A program made the translations under genes and the position numbers. The notes below the pieces were generated by a model that had not been told where the DNA came from, ran no database searches, and saw only the letters and a list, made by a program, of their open reading frames with translations. Positions 50,161-59,602 of a DNA stretch of 64,000 nt are shown here, one piece after another (position 1 is the first letter of the stretch; each line of letters begins with the position of its first letter). Origin of the DNA: Leuctra nigra (lineage: Eukaryota; Arthropoda; Insecta; Plecoptera; Leuctridae). The DNA is taken from positions 15,680,309-15,744,308 of the forward strand of contig OW203766.1 in assembly GCA_934045905.1 (NCBI GenBank). The letters are read 5' to 3'.

Positions 50161-50753
50161 CCCTAGTGGAAGGGTTGCAAAGAGATTAGGCTAGATTTTA
50201 AAACAACACCGCCCCCTTTCCCCCCACCCCTCTTCGTACGTGCCAGAATTCAGGTGGATACAAATACAATCTTAAAATAATAAGTCATTAATGAATTCTT
50301 CTCTGCCAAATCTATTTACATAATTATGTAGTATCCTGTTTGTAAGAGGACGATAAAAAATCGTCTCGATTCGCCTCTTGTAAATTACGAAGTTGTAGGT
50401 CATTGGAATTCGGTTTGCACTTGGAGCGAGATAACAGTGTCAGGAAGAGATAAGACATTGGCGAGCCTCTGCCAATGTTGCTATTAATGAATGACTTAAC
50501 CTCTTCAGCAATTCAAAGTCAATGGTCCAACCAACCAGCCATTAATTAAAATAGTTACATTCACATTACTATTTGTGTACTTATATTAGCCAGTGATAGG
50601 GACAGCGAACAGCAATCGTCACTGGCCATTTGCTTTACGATAAAGCAAATGCTTTTATACATTATTAATAAATGTTTTTTATTTGTAAAAGTAGCAACAT
50701 AGGCACAATTTTACCATCCTTTATTCATGTGATGTGGACATTTCAAGGCGATA

Positions 50754-50960
50754 TTGCTAATATTCAGTGTTTACGCTACGGGTGGGGGGGGGGGGGGGGG
50801 GGGGGGCATGGGGGATAAACTGCACCTCCCCTCACCCCTCCCAGTAAAAATGCGCCAGACTATATGTTATAATTACGAATTTTAATGTGTGACCCCTCAG
50901 CTTTTGCTTTGCCCCTGATCTGCCCCCTAGCATTTATTTTCTGGCTCCGCCACTGCAGTA
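50754..50960. mobile_element. possible small DNA element with G23 run
   Basis: The right end GGCTCCGCCACTGCAG resembles common transposon termini; the left end CAGTGTTTACGCTACGGG is a poor inverted match. TAATATT flanks both sides (50,747-50,753 and just after 50,959), a possible 7-8-bp duplication. A run of 23 G residues (50,784-50,806) lies inside. Confidence 0.35.
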
Positions 50961-51088
50961 ATATTTTGACTCGATGTTGCTTATAACCTCAATGATCGGG
51001 CGAGAACCATGCTGTCGAATTTTGGCCATGTAATTTTACTGAGTATATAGCATCATTTTGACCATTTCGTTTTCTGTTTAATTTTCAG

Positions 51089-51165
51089 GCGAGTCAAGCT
51101 CACGGTGAAGTATATTCGGCAAGGATGCCGAATATAACCACTATTCGGGATCTGAAAAATGAAAT
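51089..51165 (+). CDS. exon 1 (first recognised) of unknown protein gene
   Basis: Acceptor TTAATTTTCAG and donor GAAAT|GTAAGT bound a 77-bp exon. Reading in the frame that joins the next exon gives 25 open codons, including MPNITTIRDLKNEI. The ATG at 51,125 has A at -3 and is the best start, leaving a short 5' leader in this exon. The frame is open to the exon start, so a coding exon farther upstream is not excluded. The last codon is split AT|T. No known domain is recognisable. Upstream donor-bearing modules (37.0, 41.6, 43.8, 44.0 and 47.2 kb) are candidate alternative 5' exons by inference. Confidence 0.7.
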
Positions 51166-51173
51166 GTAAGTAT

Positions 51174-51260
51174 CTAATGGAGCGGTCGCTCCACTCAGCC
51201 AAGTCGTATAGTGTAGTCTCACACAACCTGAGGAGCTGACCAAGCAATTTTACACCAAAC
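51174..51260 (+). repeat. palindrome-bearing repeat, copy 1
   Basis: It contains the palindrome TGGAGCGGTCGCTCCA followed by CAGCCAAGTCGTA and CTGAGGAGCTGACCAA. The same order is seen at 57,720-57,835. The LINE at 51,262 starts immediately afterwards, and CCAAGTTGACCAACTAAAAG follows the LINE, so the LINE may have inserted into this repeat. It lies in intron 1 of the predicted gene. Confidence 0.7.
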
Positions 51261-51261
51261 A

Positions 51262-51915
51262 TTTTTTTTATTTTTTATTCATACATCATTTTATTCCTAT
51301 CACACAGTATACATGAAAAAACGATCAAAGAACAATTCACTCAATTAAATAACAAATAAATACATGTAGGTGATGTGATGGGAAGCCCACGTAGAGAATC
51401 TCTGAGTGTGGGCTGACCCAGTTAAAGATAAACAGGTAACAAATGTTTCAAGATGGCTGAATTATTGTAATACTGAAAAGTGAAAAACACATGAAAATTA
51501 CTGGATACTAAAGAATGGGGAATACAAAAAATAATTGTAGACAATCTGAAGTGAAAGACTAATGTTCTAGATTGCGCAATCTACTTATCAATAAATTACG
51601 TTCTTACAAAAATTCCTACCTGAGGCAAAAATCCAGGATTTAACTTCGAATTTAAATTTAACTGAATTTTTTAAATTTCTTATTTCAAGTGGGAGTTTGT
51701 TGAAGAAGCGAGGACCTAAAAAGTCACATGGAATTGGCATTTTCGGATTTTTTTGCCTTTTGCGTTAAAAAAAGAAAAATCTGAAATTTGTAACAGACGA
51801 CGTTGACTTCTGTTAGGGTGACGAACTGAGACTCGCAAGTTTCGGTTGATAAACTTGGTTCTGCTAATGCGCAGAGTCACTTTGGTGCTGAAAATGTGAC
51901 ACTGCACTCACATGT
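51262..51915 (-). mobile_element. 5'-truncated non-LTR retrotransposon in an intron
   Basis: This minus-strand LINE has its 3' end at about 51,262, with an AATAAA-rich, A-rich tail, and its C-terminal coding end at 51,588. It is 5'-truncated near 51,915. It lies between two exons of the predicted gene in the opposite orientation. The 3' untranslated part (51,270-51,587) has no other feature. Confidence 0.8.
51588..51915 (-). pseudogene. C-terminus of LINE reverse transcriptase ORF, frameshifted
   Basis: Minus-strand reading gives IPCDFLGPRFFNKLPLEIRN and a short FKFEVKSWIF tail, ending in TGA at 51,588-51,590. The GPRFFNxLPxxIR block is a typical ending of CR1/Jockey-like LINE ORF2 proteins. 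The upstream part (51,716-51,907) is in another frame and holds HPNRSQRRLLQI and an FFNAKGKKIRK stretch. A frameshift in the A-run near 51,745-51,760 separates them. The copy is dead, as expected for a truncated LINE. Confidence 0.82.
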
Positions 51916-52030
51916 GCAGAACCAAGTTGACCAACTAAAAGTTGCTAGTGTGGATTGGGCTTATATAAACCGAACTTAAATGTTCCAACTGGTGTTTGTT
52001 TCTGATGGTGCTTCTTATCTCATTTTTCAG

Positions 52031-52063
52031 TGACAGGAGGTCGCGGCTCCCAGGGGGTGAAAG
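52031..52063 (+). CDS. exon 2 of unknown protein gene
   Basis: A 33-bp microexon-size exon with acceptor CATTTTTCAG and donor GAAAG|GTAATT. The first base completes Ile, then DRRSRLPGGE, and AG is left for the split Arg with the next exon. It keeps the frame of both neighbours with no stop. Its small size makes it easy to miss. Confidence 0.7.
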
Positions 52064-52159
52064 GTAATTTTTTAAAATACATTTGACTATAAGACGATTG
52101 ATTGAATTATTGACTATTGAATTGTCATGCTAATAATTGTTATCGTTGTGGTTGAGCAG

Positions 52160-52374
52160 ATATGGGCCGGGCCAGCTTCGCATTGGATCTGAGGTTGCTG
52201 TGTGGCGCAAGCCAGGGGAAGGCTGGAGTGCAGGCACGATCACCTCAACGGACAACGGCTCGAGCGTCTTTGGAGTGTTGACGGGCCGAGGAGAAGAAAA
52301 AATTAATTGGGCAAAAATTTGCCCCAACGATAGTTGTGGAATTAAAATAACGCAAAGAGATCAGCATGATGCAA
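52160..52374 (+). CDS. exon 3: SH3/Tudor-like segment of unknown protein
   Basis: A 215-bp exon with acceptor GGTTGAGCAG and donor ATGCAA|GTAAGA. It encodes YGPGQLRIGSEVAVWRKPG, then a Gly-Trp turn, AGTITSTDNGSSVFGV, GRGEEKINWAKICP, and a tail NDSCGIKITQRDQHDA. The pattern of a basic/hydrophobic GSEVAVW strand, an aromatic, a turn and a final INWAKI strand fits an SH3-like barrel as in Tudor domains, or the C-terminal domain of retroelement integrases (which often read VxVWR). I cannot choose between them. Introns in conserved phase argue for a host gene rather than an active retroelement. It may act as a chromatin or nucleic-acid adaptor; that is conjecture. Confidence 0.8.
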
Positions 52375-53130
52375 GTAAGAATCAATTTAATATTTACAGC
52401 TGGCTTTTCAATACTCTGCTATATTTTAAATAGTTGATTAGGACTATTGCCATGGCAACAACCAAAGGCATTCCTTCGTTTAATCTTAAAAATAATGGTT
52501 TAAGCAGAGTATTGAAAAACCGTCCCTATATGTTTGAGAATAAGAAGAAATACTAGATTATAGGGTACAATATTGTAAATATTTTGATATTTTACAGTAT
52601 TTACTGTAAAATATAATTGTGTATAATGTGTGATTCCCATTTACTGATTAATTTATCACCAGACAGTTACTGCAAAATCCCCCTTAAAAATACAACACAA
52701 TCGCAGAGGATATGGTGGATTCGCATCGTAATCGTTGGGGGAAAAGGATAAATTACAGTTGCCACATCGAAAAATGTCTGTTTAGTGTTTTTCCATACAA
52801 TTTTACTTTTTATGTAAATTCTCTCAAAATACTGTCAAACGATTTTGCAACGGAGTTAATTCATAAATCAATTGCGTAGAATATGATTCGTATATTATTT
52901 GAACGAATTATTGAGCGAGCGTAGCGAGCGTCTCCACTCGAAACTTATGGCTCAAATCTCTGTTTTTTTTTGTTTATCTGTGCTTTTCGCATTAACTTTT
53001 AAACGAAGTAACGTATCTGGCCAAATTTTTTCACAAAAGATTCATTACTATCCACTGCAGAAGGCTAATGATTTCCAGCAAATTCTATCTATTAATTTGA
53101 TCAGAAACTTGATTTGTAGTTAGTAGTACT
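52375..53130. other. start of intron 3, no recognised feature
   Basis: AT-rich intronic DNA. It includes a short GAGCGAGCGTAGCGAGCG run near 52,913 and no gene signal. ORFs here are short and without motifs. Confidence 0.5.
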
Positions 53131-53159
53131 TGGCTTGGCAATATGAAAGAAACGTCAAA

Positions 53160-53660
53160 TCTGTGTGCCAATAAAACTGGAATCGGTTGACCGATCATCA
53201 CCAAATTTTGCATTGTCATTGGCACCAGCATTATAAGTGTATTTTGACAAATCTTCAATGAACTTCAAGATTAACCTTTTGACCTATCAAATAGTCTTCT
53301 ATAATTCTGATTAAACTCATATTTTGCATGGTCGTTAAGACCAACATCATCTCTTATTTTACAAATTTTTAGCCCAATCAGTCAAGAACATATGCACTCA
53401 TTGACAGTTTTAATAACTGTCAGAAATGACGTATCAAATGAATGTTTTCACTGCCAAATGGATCTGATTTGCTTTATGTACCAAAGTGTATAGATTGCTA
53501 TTCTTAAGTTTCAATACTTTTATGTTGATTGGGTTGATCATATTTCAATTCAATATGGATGTATATGATTCTCTGCGTTTGGTACGGAATTCCTGTTGGA
53601 GAATTGACACGTATACCAGTGCTCGCTCATCAACGCGTTACACTGAGCGTTTTCCTAGTT
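53160..53660. repeat. dispersed repeat related to 49.06-49.47 kb
   Basis: It contains CCGATCATCACCAAATTTTGC, AGCCCAATCAGTCAAGAACA and GCTCGCTCATCAACGCGTTACACTGAG (as TCAACGCGTTACAC also at 40,859). Similar text recurs at 49.1-49.47 kb, 40.85 kb and, weaker, 37.79 kb. No coding potential is seen. Confidence 0.6.
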
Positions 53661-53784
53661 AAAACTTACTTAAAAGTGCTGACATTTTGACGTTTTGAAA
53701 AGCCAGTTGGATCAATTTCAATTGTAAACATACGGACACCCACATGCCAGAAACTAATCATTATGTAAAACTAGGAAAACGCTC
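53645..53784. mobile_element. 140-bp inverted-repeat element
   Basis: GAGCGTTTTCCTAGTT at 53,645 is the exact inverted copy of AACTAGGAAAACGCTC at 53,769-53,784. The same terminal motif ends the repeat at about 49,455. The interior holds CATACGGACACCCACATGCCAG, which recurs in altered form at 54,470-54,510. It is probably a small nonautonomous element; no clear target duplication was found. Confidence 0.6.
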
Positions 53785-53789
53785 TTAAA

Positions 53790-54375
53790 ACGATTTTTAA
53801 AAAAAAATTAATTTTTTTTTAAATTTTGTGATTTTTTAAACATTTTACTTGTTTTTTTTCGTAATTTTTATGATTCTTTGATTTTTTTGATTTGTTGATT
53901 TTTATTTTATTTATTTTGATTTTTTGGTTTCGTTGTTTTTTAAATTTTAAAATGAATTGTACATAAATTTTTTTATAATTTTTTGCCTTTTTTTGATTTT
54001 TGTTGAGTAATTTTTTTTGATTCTTTGATTTTTTGGTTTTTGGTTTTTCTTTGATTTTTTTTATTTTTCTTCGGTTTTTCGGTTTCGTTGCATGATTTTT
54101 TTTTATTTGGAAATAAATGTATATATATATATATTTGTAATTTTTATGATATTTGATTTTTTAACATTCTTCATAATTTAGATTTTTTTAGATTTTATGT
54201 TTTAATTTTTTTATGATTAGGATGTGATTTTTTGGTTATTTTTAATTTTTTTTGATAATTCGTTTTAACATACCTAGTTTGTTTTTTAGTTTTATAATTT
54301 GTATGTTTTTTGGTTCTTTTTGATTTTTTCTGATTTTATTATACTTTTTACATACTTGATTTTTTGATTTTTAAC
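53790..54375 (+). repeat. T-rich low-complexity stretch
   Basis: About 590 bp are dominated by T-runs and repeated GATTTTTTGATTTT-like words, with a short (TA)n near 54,120. It lies in intron 3 and contains no gene. Confidence 0.85.
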
Positions 54376-54469
54376 ACTGATTTTTTTGTTGTTCACCCCT
54401 CGCAAATAGTTTTAGACACAATTGGCAATGAAAGTCGGCCATTTTAAATACAATCAATTTCAATTGTAG

Positions 54470-54520
54470 GACATACGGACATACGGTCATACGGACATAC
54501 AGATGCCAGAAAGTGTACAT
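54470..54520 (+). repeat. ACATACGG short tandem repeat
   Basis: Four imperfect copies of GACATACGG/GTCATACGG are followed by GATGCCAGAAAG. The block with its left flank (CAATTTCAATTGTA) resembles 53,705-53,750. Confidence 0.7.
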
Positions 54521-54974
54521 TATGTAAGAGGATTTACAATTTACAATAAACATAAACAATTACCTATAGTAAACACTAGTATCAATGACAAGTGAAGTTA
54601 TACATACAGTCAAGAAAAAATAATTAATAGCTGAAATTAAAATGTGTAAGTACTCGAAAGGCAACAACAAGGAAATTAGCTATCATAAATAACTATAGAA
54701 GACTCTAAAAGCCAGAAAAAAGCTAGGGAAATGTTCCTTTGACCTTAGAAATAGTTTGTTTGGAAAATATAGTGACAGCAGCGCAGCCTTCTTGACCAGT
54801 GGTTAATTTGGAAAATAGTAAGTGCATGGCGGTGACGCTTAAAAACTGTCAGGGGAAGCACATTTGAGGAGCCTATATGAAGTGGGACCCTCGGTATAAT
54901 TCGGGTCCGGGGCGCATAGACCCGGGAAAATGTTCAATTTTAAGATGAATTTGGTGGTTCAAGACCCCCAGTTC

Positions 54975-55360
54975 TAGCCCGCCTCGGCGGGGCGTTTTTC
55001 AAATTTAAATTTATATTCACAACAAAATTTTAATTTTATTTTAAATTTAATGTGATTCTGGGGGTCTAAAATGCAGAAACTGAATCAACCAACCCTCCAA
55101 TTGTTGCCCCGCTGGCGATTTTTTCGAATTTACAATTCGAATGTGATTCTGGGATGCCAAACTGCTCAAATTACAACAAGCAACCTGCTCAAGTTATTGG
55201 CCCGCAGGGCGTTTTTCTTATAATTTTACAATTTATAAGTGATTCTGGGACGTTCAAATTAATTTTTTATAATGAATCAATGGGGGGTCAGACTGCTCTA
55301 GTGGGGGTATAACCTTCCCCCCCCCCCCCCCCCTCCCATCCCCTTCCTACAAGCCTGACC
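54975..55360 (+). repeat. diverged tandem repeat with G/C homopolymer
   Basis: Three blocks with GCCCGCCTCGGCGGGGCG, GCCCCGCTGGCG and GCCCGCAGGGCG, each followed by a T-run, lie about 100-130 bp apart, with GTGATTCTGGGA after each. They resemble the three blocks at 38,815-39,110. The stretch ends in a 17-C run (55,317-55,333). Confidence 0.65.
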
Positions 55361-55481
55361 GCTAACGGTAATATGGATGCCTGTAATATTTAAAATCCTT
55401 GATCCTTCCATGCATTCAGTCCCTATTGTGTACCTGCTTGCAGCTATGTTGTTGAACTGATGCGCCTCTTGTGGTTTGTAG

Positions 55482-55557
55482 GAGGTCTGTTGGAGGAGGA
55501 TGGGTCTGCTTCGAGCAGCGGCAGCGGCAGCAGCGACAACAGATCTCCACGGACCAG
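55482..55557 (+). CDS. exon 4 of unknown protein gene, Ser/Gly-rich
   Basis: Acceptor TGTGGTTTGTAG and donor GGACCAG|GTATGA bound a 76-bp exon. It begins with the two bases completing Arg, then GLLEEDGSASSSGSGSSDNR and SPRT. It is low-complexity Ser/Gly with acidic residues, likely a disordered linker. The last nine bases (ACGGACCAG) and the donor match the start of the SINE copy at 40,899 (ACGGAACAGGTT), so the exon end appears to come from the inserted SINE. Confidence 0.7.
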
Positions 55558-55816
55558 GTATGACTGAGTGGTAATGCTCAACTTGTATTCCGGAGACCCG
55601 GGTTAGATTCCCGCGGCCGTCCTTCCTGACTGGGGTTTTTTCGTGGTATTCCCTCAGTCGACAGGCAAATGCTGGGAAGGTACTCTACTAATAGGCCACG
55701 ACCGTCTACTTCCCCCCTTCCATCCTTACCTACTCTTCACCATCATCTCCCAATCATCATCACCATCATTCATCCGTCGCCATTAGCAGAACAGTGCGAC
55801 GTTAAGCCCCAGAAAA
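55549..55816 (+). mobile_element. SINE copy that makes up an intron
   Basis: It is the same family as 40,899-41,190: the head ACGGACCAGGTATGACTGAG, B-box-like GGTTAGATTCC, then CTGACTGGGGTTTTTTCG, GGCAAATGCTGGGAAGG, CATCATCTCCCAATCATC, and the end GCGACGTTAAGCCCCAGAAAAA. The tail is short. I found no convincing target duplication. The predicted intron 55,558-55,821 lies almost wholly inside it, with the donor in the head and the acceptor at the tail. Confidence 0.92.
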
Positions 55817-55821
55817 AGCAG

Positions 55822-55889
55822 TAAGAGCAGCGGAAATGAAGCAGAGCTCCCAGATGTCCTTGACAAGACTCGGGGACGCGAGGAGGACG
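55822..55889 (+). CDS. exon 5 of unknown protein gene
   Basis: Reading from acceptor AAAAAGCAG (alternatives CCCCAG at 55,812 and GAGCAG at 55,830 keep the same frame) gives KSSGNEAELPDVLDKTRGRE and ED. The donor is GGACG|GTACAT, which is weak. The upstream frame is preserved. Phase to the final exon is off by one unless a small exon is missing, another donor is used, or the last exon begins at the later AG (57,484). The polypyrimidine tract is poor because the SINE tail precedes it. Confidence 0.55.
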
Positions 55890-56154
55890 GTACATTTTCT
55901 ACTCACGCGGATATGTCATCATCATAGAGTACATAATATCATAGAAAGAGTCTATTCTTTATTCTATGATAATATTCAATGAGTCTACTCCTCGAGTAGA
56001 GAATTTCGTGCCCAAAATATGCAATACAAAATGTTAAAATATGCAAAAATATGCATTTGATCACTTTTATATGCACTATAAACATTATTCCCCCATTATA
56101 CTCTTATTATACTATTACTTATACTATTCTCTATATTCACTATTCTTTGTTATT

Positions 56155-56215
56155 AAGATAAGATAAGATAAGATAAGATATTCTTTATTCAGTCGAATAT
56201 ACAAGTATATTATTG
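56155..56215 (-). mobile_element. (AGATA)n tail, probable LINE 3' end on minus strand
   Basis: About five AGATA repeats at 56,156-56,180 are followed by ATTCTTTATTCAG, which on the minus strand reads CTGAATAAAGAAT before the repeat. An AATAAA signal followed by a short tandem tail is a usual LINE 3' end. The body (to about 56,450) shows no reverse transcriptase motif, so only the tail is called. Confidence 0.45.
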
Positions 56216-56449
56216 AATGTGTCACAATAGGTATGTAAATAATACAATAATAAAGTATGACGTTACAAATAAGATTATTTATACGCTACATACTACTAAT
56301 CTATATCTTATTGATATGTGGTTTCAAGAAATAAAATCGAAAGGGAAGAGAATTGTGGCTGAATTTCTAAGGAACCATTGGAAACAGACGTGGATCAAGA
56401 TTCACACGTAAACCTACTAATAAACCAAAGATAAAAGTGAGAGCATTAT

Positions 56450-57080
56450 AAAAGTAATTTTCAAAAATGTTGTCAGACTTTTGAATTAATGGTTTCGCCC
56501 CTACAAAAATATATGAATACATTTACTAATAATGTCATACTAATTTATAATGTAGAAAAAAATGTAATTTAATTTTACATTGGGCCCTCAAAAAATCAAA
56601 CATTTTTAGAAAATTACCATTAAATACCCATTAAAGACAATTAATCCCATTAAAATGGGTTGTAAATACAAAATATAGCAATCTTGATGTCATATTTATG
56701 ACAAACTTTTTAATACGAAGAGATTGACTGCCATCAAAACTATTTTGGGTAATATCCCCCCAATTTCCCAAATGTCCCCAATTTCCCCAATTTCCCAAAA
56801 TTTGATTTCAGGGTATTGCCCTTACAAAAAAGATCGATATCATTACATATGTTCTATATTCAAATATGCGAACCGGTTGTAATTATCTTGCCCCGTTAGC
56901 CTACAAAAAACATGTTCAAAAATTGCCCAAAATCACCCTTTGCACCCCCCTGGGGGATTGTTGTACCATAGGGCAGATGTCAAGTGAAAGTGTAATGTGC
57001 GTACATTGAGGTACCCAAAACCACTTTTAGACCTTCCGGGAGAGGGTTAGGGAGGAGGGTCCACTATGGCTTGCTCATAG
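56450..57080. other. intronic stretch with no recognised gene
   Basis: AT-rich with several CCCCAATTTCCC-like short repeats (56,755-56,800) and a CACCCCCCTGGGGG patch near 56,943. No coding exon of the required phase was found here, although one may be hidden. Confidence 0.4.
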
Positions 57081-57084
57081 TCTA

Positions 57085-57379
57085 TAATACTAGATTGGTC
57101 GAGAGTCAATGATTCTGCCATAAGATATATTGATCAGCTACATCATCCCTTATAATTATCAGTATGCAATATTGTCATTATTATAACATTGATGATTGAT
57201 GTATTCAACTTGTTATTGACGTTATGTGATGTGTTATTGTCCTGAATGGTAATTTTGTAACTGGGTCAAATAATAAAGTACTTACATTTTGTATTTGGTA
57301 TAACCCATCGTTTTTCAAAATTAACCGCTGACCAGTATATTTACCGTTTCTTTCAGAACTGGTAAAAATGCCATCCCTA
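57085..57379 (+). mobile_element. partial copy of the outer hAT element
   Basis: It is related to the right half of the element at 39,559-40,672: ATACTAGATTGGTCGA, CATCCCTTAT, TTGTCATTATTA, TTATTGTCCTGA, GGGTCAAATAATAAAGTA, ACCGCTGACC, and the end ATGCCATCCCTA. The left half is missing. It lacks the inner nested element, as expected if that inserted only at the other copy. Confidence 0.85.
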
Positions 57380-57473
57380 TCAAGAAGATAATGAAAAACA
57401 GGTGTATCGAGTTTCAGTGCTAGTTTTCCTTGTTATCTTTGTATAGTGATATTTTATCTCGATGTGTTCCCAG

Positions 57474-57588
57474 GAATTGGCGAGGCATCCTCACTGTGAC
57501 TCCTGAGCGAAGACACCAGTTGCGCCGAACACAACTTGCAGCTAGGAGTATTTTAAAGAAATATCTCATCAAGAGGAAAGTCTCGTGA
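57474..57588 (+). CDS. terminal exon: basic C-terminus of unknown protein
   Basis: Acceptor GTGTTCCCAG is followed by a 115-bp open frame: NWRGILTVTPERRHQLRRTQ, then LAARSILKKYLIKRKVS and TGA at 57,586-57,588. Arg/Lys-rich with alternating hydrophobics, it could form a basic amphipathic helix for nucleic-acid or chromatin contact. The frame needs two bases from the previous exon; exon 5 offers one, so the junction is unresolved. The whole predicted protein is about 160-170 residues. No clear poly-A signal is seen close downstream. Confidence 0.7.
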
Positions 57589-57717
57589 AAATTACATTTC
57601 AGAATAATAGTTACTTATGAATGTTGAAATGTTGAGCAAAGATGTTGTATTATTTTTGTTGTTGGATGAAAAGTTACAGATTATCTACTTCTAATTTAAA
57701 AACTGGAAAATTCACAT

Positions 57718-57840
57718 CTAGTGGAGCGGTCGCTCCACACAGCCAAGTCGTACCGTACACTCACAGTATCTCAACATACCGTAAATGCCTATATAAACTG
57801 AGGAGCAGACCAACTACTTTTACTGTAAGCAACAACATGG
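57718..57840 (+). repeat. palindrome-bearing repeat, copy 2
   Basis: It contains GTGGAGCGGTCGCTCCAC then CAGCCAAGTCGTA, TATAAACTGAGGAGCAGACC. It is related to 51,174-51,260. GTGGAGCG-GT-CGCTCCAC is a near-perfect palindrome. Confidence 0.7.
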
Positions 57841-58149
57841 CATTTTCGGCCTACTGGATCTCAAAATTGGTAAATCTCACATTGTTGCGAAATATCTTAA
57901 TTTCGAGCTATGGCCCACCCCACTACATATACCAAATTTGGGAACAATAGGTTATGCCATTTGCGCGCTAGAGGACCGAGAAAACAGTGAAATTACATCA
58001 CTTTCTGATTCTGATGATGATATCAGGAAACGTTGCTATCACCGCCACAGCCTAAACAGCTGAACCGATCAACCTGAAATTTTTACCACATATGCACTTT
58101 TGGCGTCTGATGATACCTTGCCTCTTGTGATTTTTTGTGCCGCCATTTT

Positions 58150-59500
58150 TAAACCGGAAGTGACGTCATATATGAAAAACGGCTGGACCGATTAGAACGA
58201 AATTAGCGCCATTCGGTTGAGATGGTCATCTATATGAAGTATGTTACTTAAAAATATAATTTTCTTATATTCTAAACCGGAAGTGGCGTCATAAATTTGC
58301 AATATTTAGCTTATTTCATCAAATTATACTTTAAATACACATATCATTATCTTACATTGTAACAAAGACAATACAAAATTATAATTTCAATACACAGTGT
58401 TCTCGGCCGCCATTCCTGAAACCGGAAGTGACGTCATACATCGAAAACGCCTGTACCGATTGCCACTGAACTAGCTCCTGTATATTCATTCTGCAATCTA
58501 TTTGAAAAATCAATTGGGATAAATGAATATACAAATTAACGGTACCGGAAATGGCGGCAGGAACCACTAAATGAAAACGGAAGTGACGTCATATATTGAA
58601 AACGGCATGAGCGATTTGACGGAAATTAGCGCTATTGAATTCAGAAGGTCATTCATGAAGTATCAACTAGATAAAACTAAATTGTTTTCTTATTACCTAT
58701 ACCGGAAATGACGTCATAAAAATGCTAAATGACGTCATTAATATTCTAAAGGACACTAAATTCACCACTTTATACTTTTAAATAGATATTTAGTAAACAT
58801 ACATTGTAAATAATTATAAATTCAAGGTTGCAGTGCTCTCGGCCGCCATTTTCTAAAACCGGAAGTGACGTCATATAACGAAAACGGCTGTACCGATTGC
58901 AACTAAATTTTGGAATTGTGTAGGACTTATAATTATGAATTCAATACGACATTAATTTCGGCCGCCATTGTTAAAACCGGAAGTGACGTCATATATCGAA
59001 AACGGATGTACCGATTGCAACCAAATTTTAGAATTATGTCGGACTAATATAATTATGAACTAAAGACGACATTATTTTCGGCCGCCATTGTCAAAACCGG
59101 AAGTGACGTCATATATCGAAAACGGCTGTACCAATTGCAACCAAATTTTGGAAATGTGTAGGACTAATAATTATGAATTAAAGACGACATTATTTTCGGC
59201 CGCCATTGTTAAAACCGAAGTGACGTCATTATCGAAAGCGGCTGTACCGATTGCAACCAAATTTTGGAAATAGTATGACTAATAATTATGAATTCAAGAC
59301 GACATTATTTTCGGCCGCCATTTCAAAACCGGAAGGGACGTTATAATATATCGAAAACGGCTGTACCGATTGCAATCAAATTATGCAATTTTGTAGGACT
59401 AATAATTATGAATTCAAGACGACATTAATTTCGGCCGCCATTTCAAAACCGGAAGGGACGTTATAATATATCGAAAACGGCTGGACCGATTGTAATTTCT
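58150..59500 (+). repeat. diverged tandem repeat with ETS, CRE and YY1-like motifs
   Basis: About eleven copies of an ACCGGAAGTGACGTCATA block occur at roughly 58,153, 58,273, 58,421, 58,577, 58,700, 58,858, 58,977, 59,096, 59,214, 59,331 and 59,451, with about 118-bp spacing in the right half. TGACGTCA is exact nine times. Copies continue with GAAAACGGCTGTACCGATTG, AATTTTGGAA and TCGGCCGCCATT. The last two copies have GGGACGTTATA. Small ORFs here have no independent support. Confidence 0.85.
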
Positions 59501-59602
59501 TAGTACCTATCCTAATCGGTTGAGGCGTATTTTTTTAAAGAAATTAGTCCTTGCTCGGACATGTGCTACAAGCTGTATGAATAAACTAACAAAAGAAGTG
59601 AT

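Noticed and set aside
56217..56411. 64-residue ORF
   Set aside because: It starts within a probable LINE 3' tail and has no recognisable motif or exon borders in the required phase.
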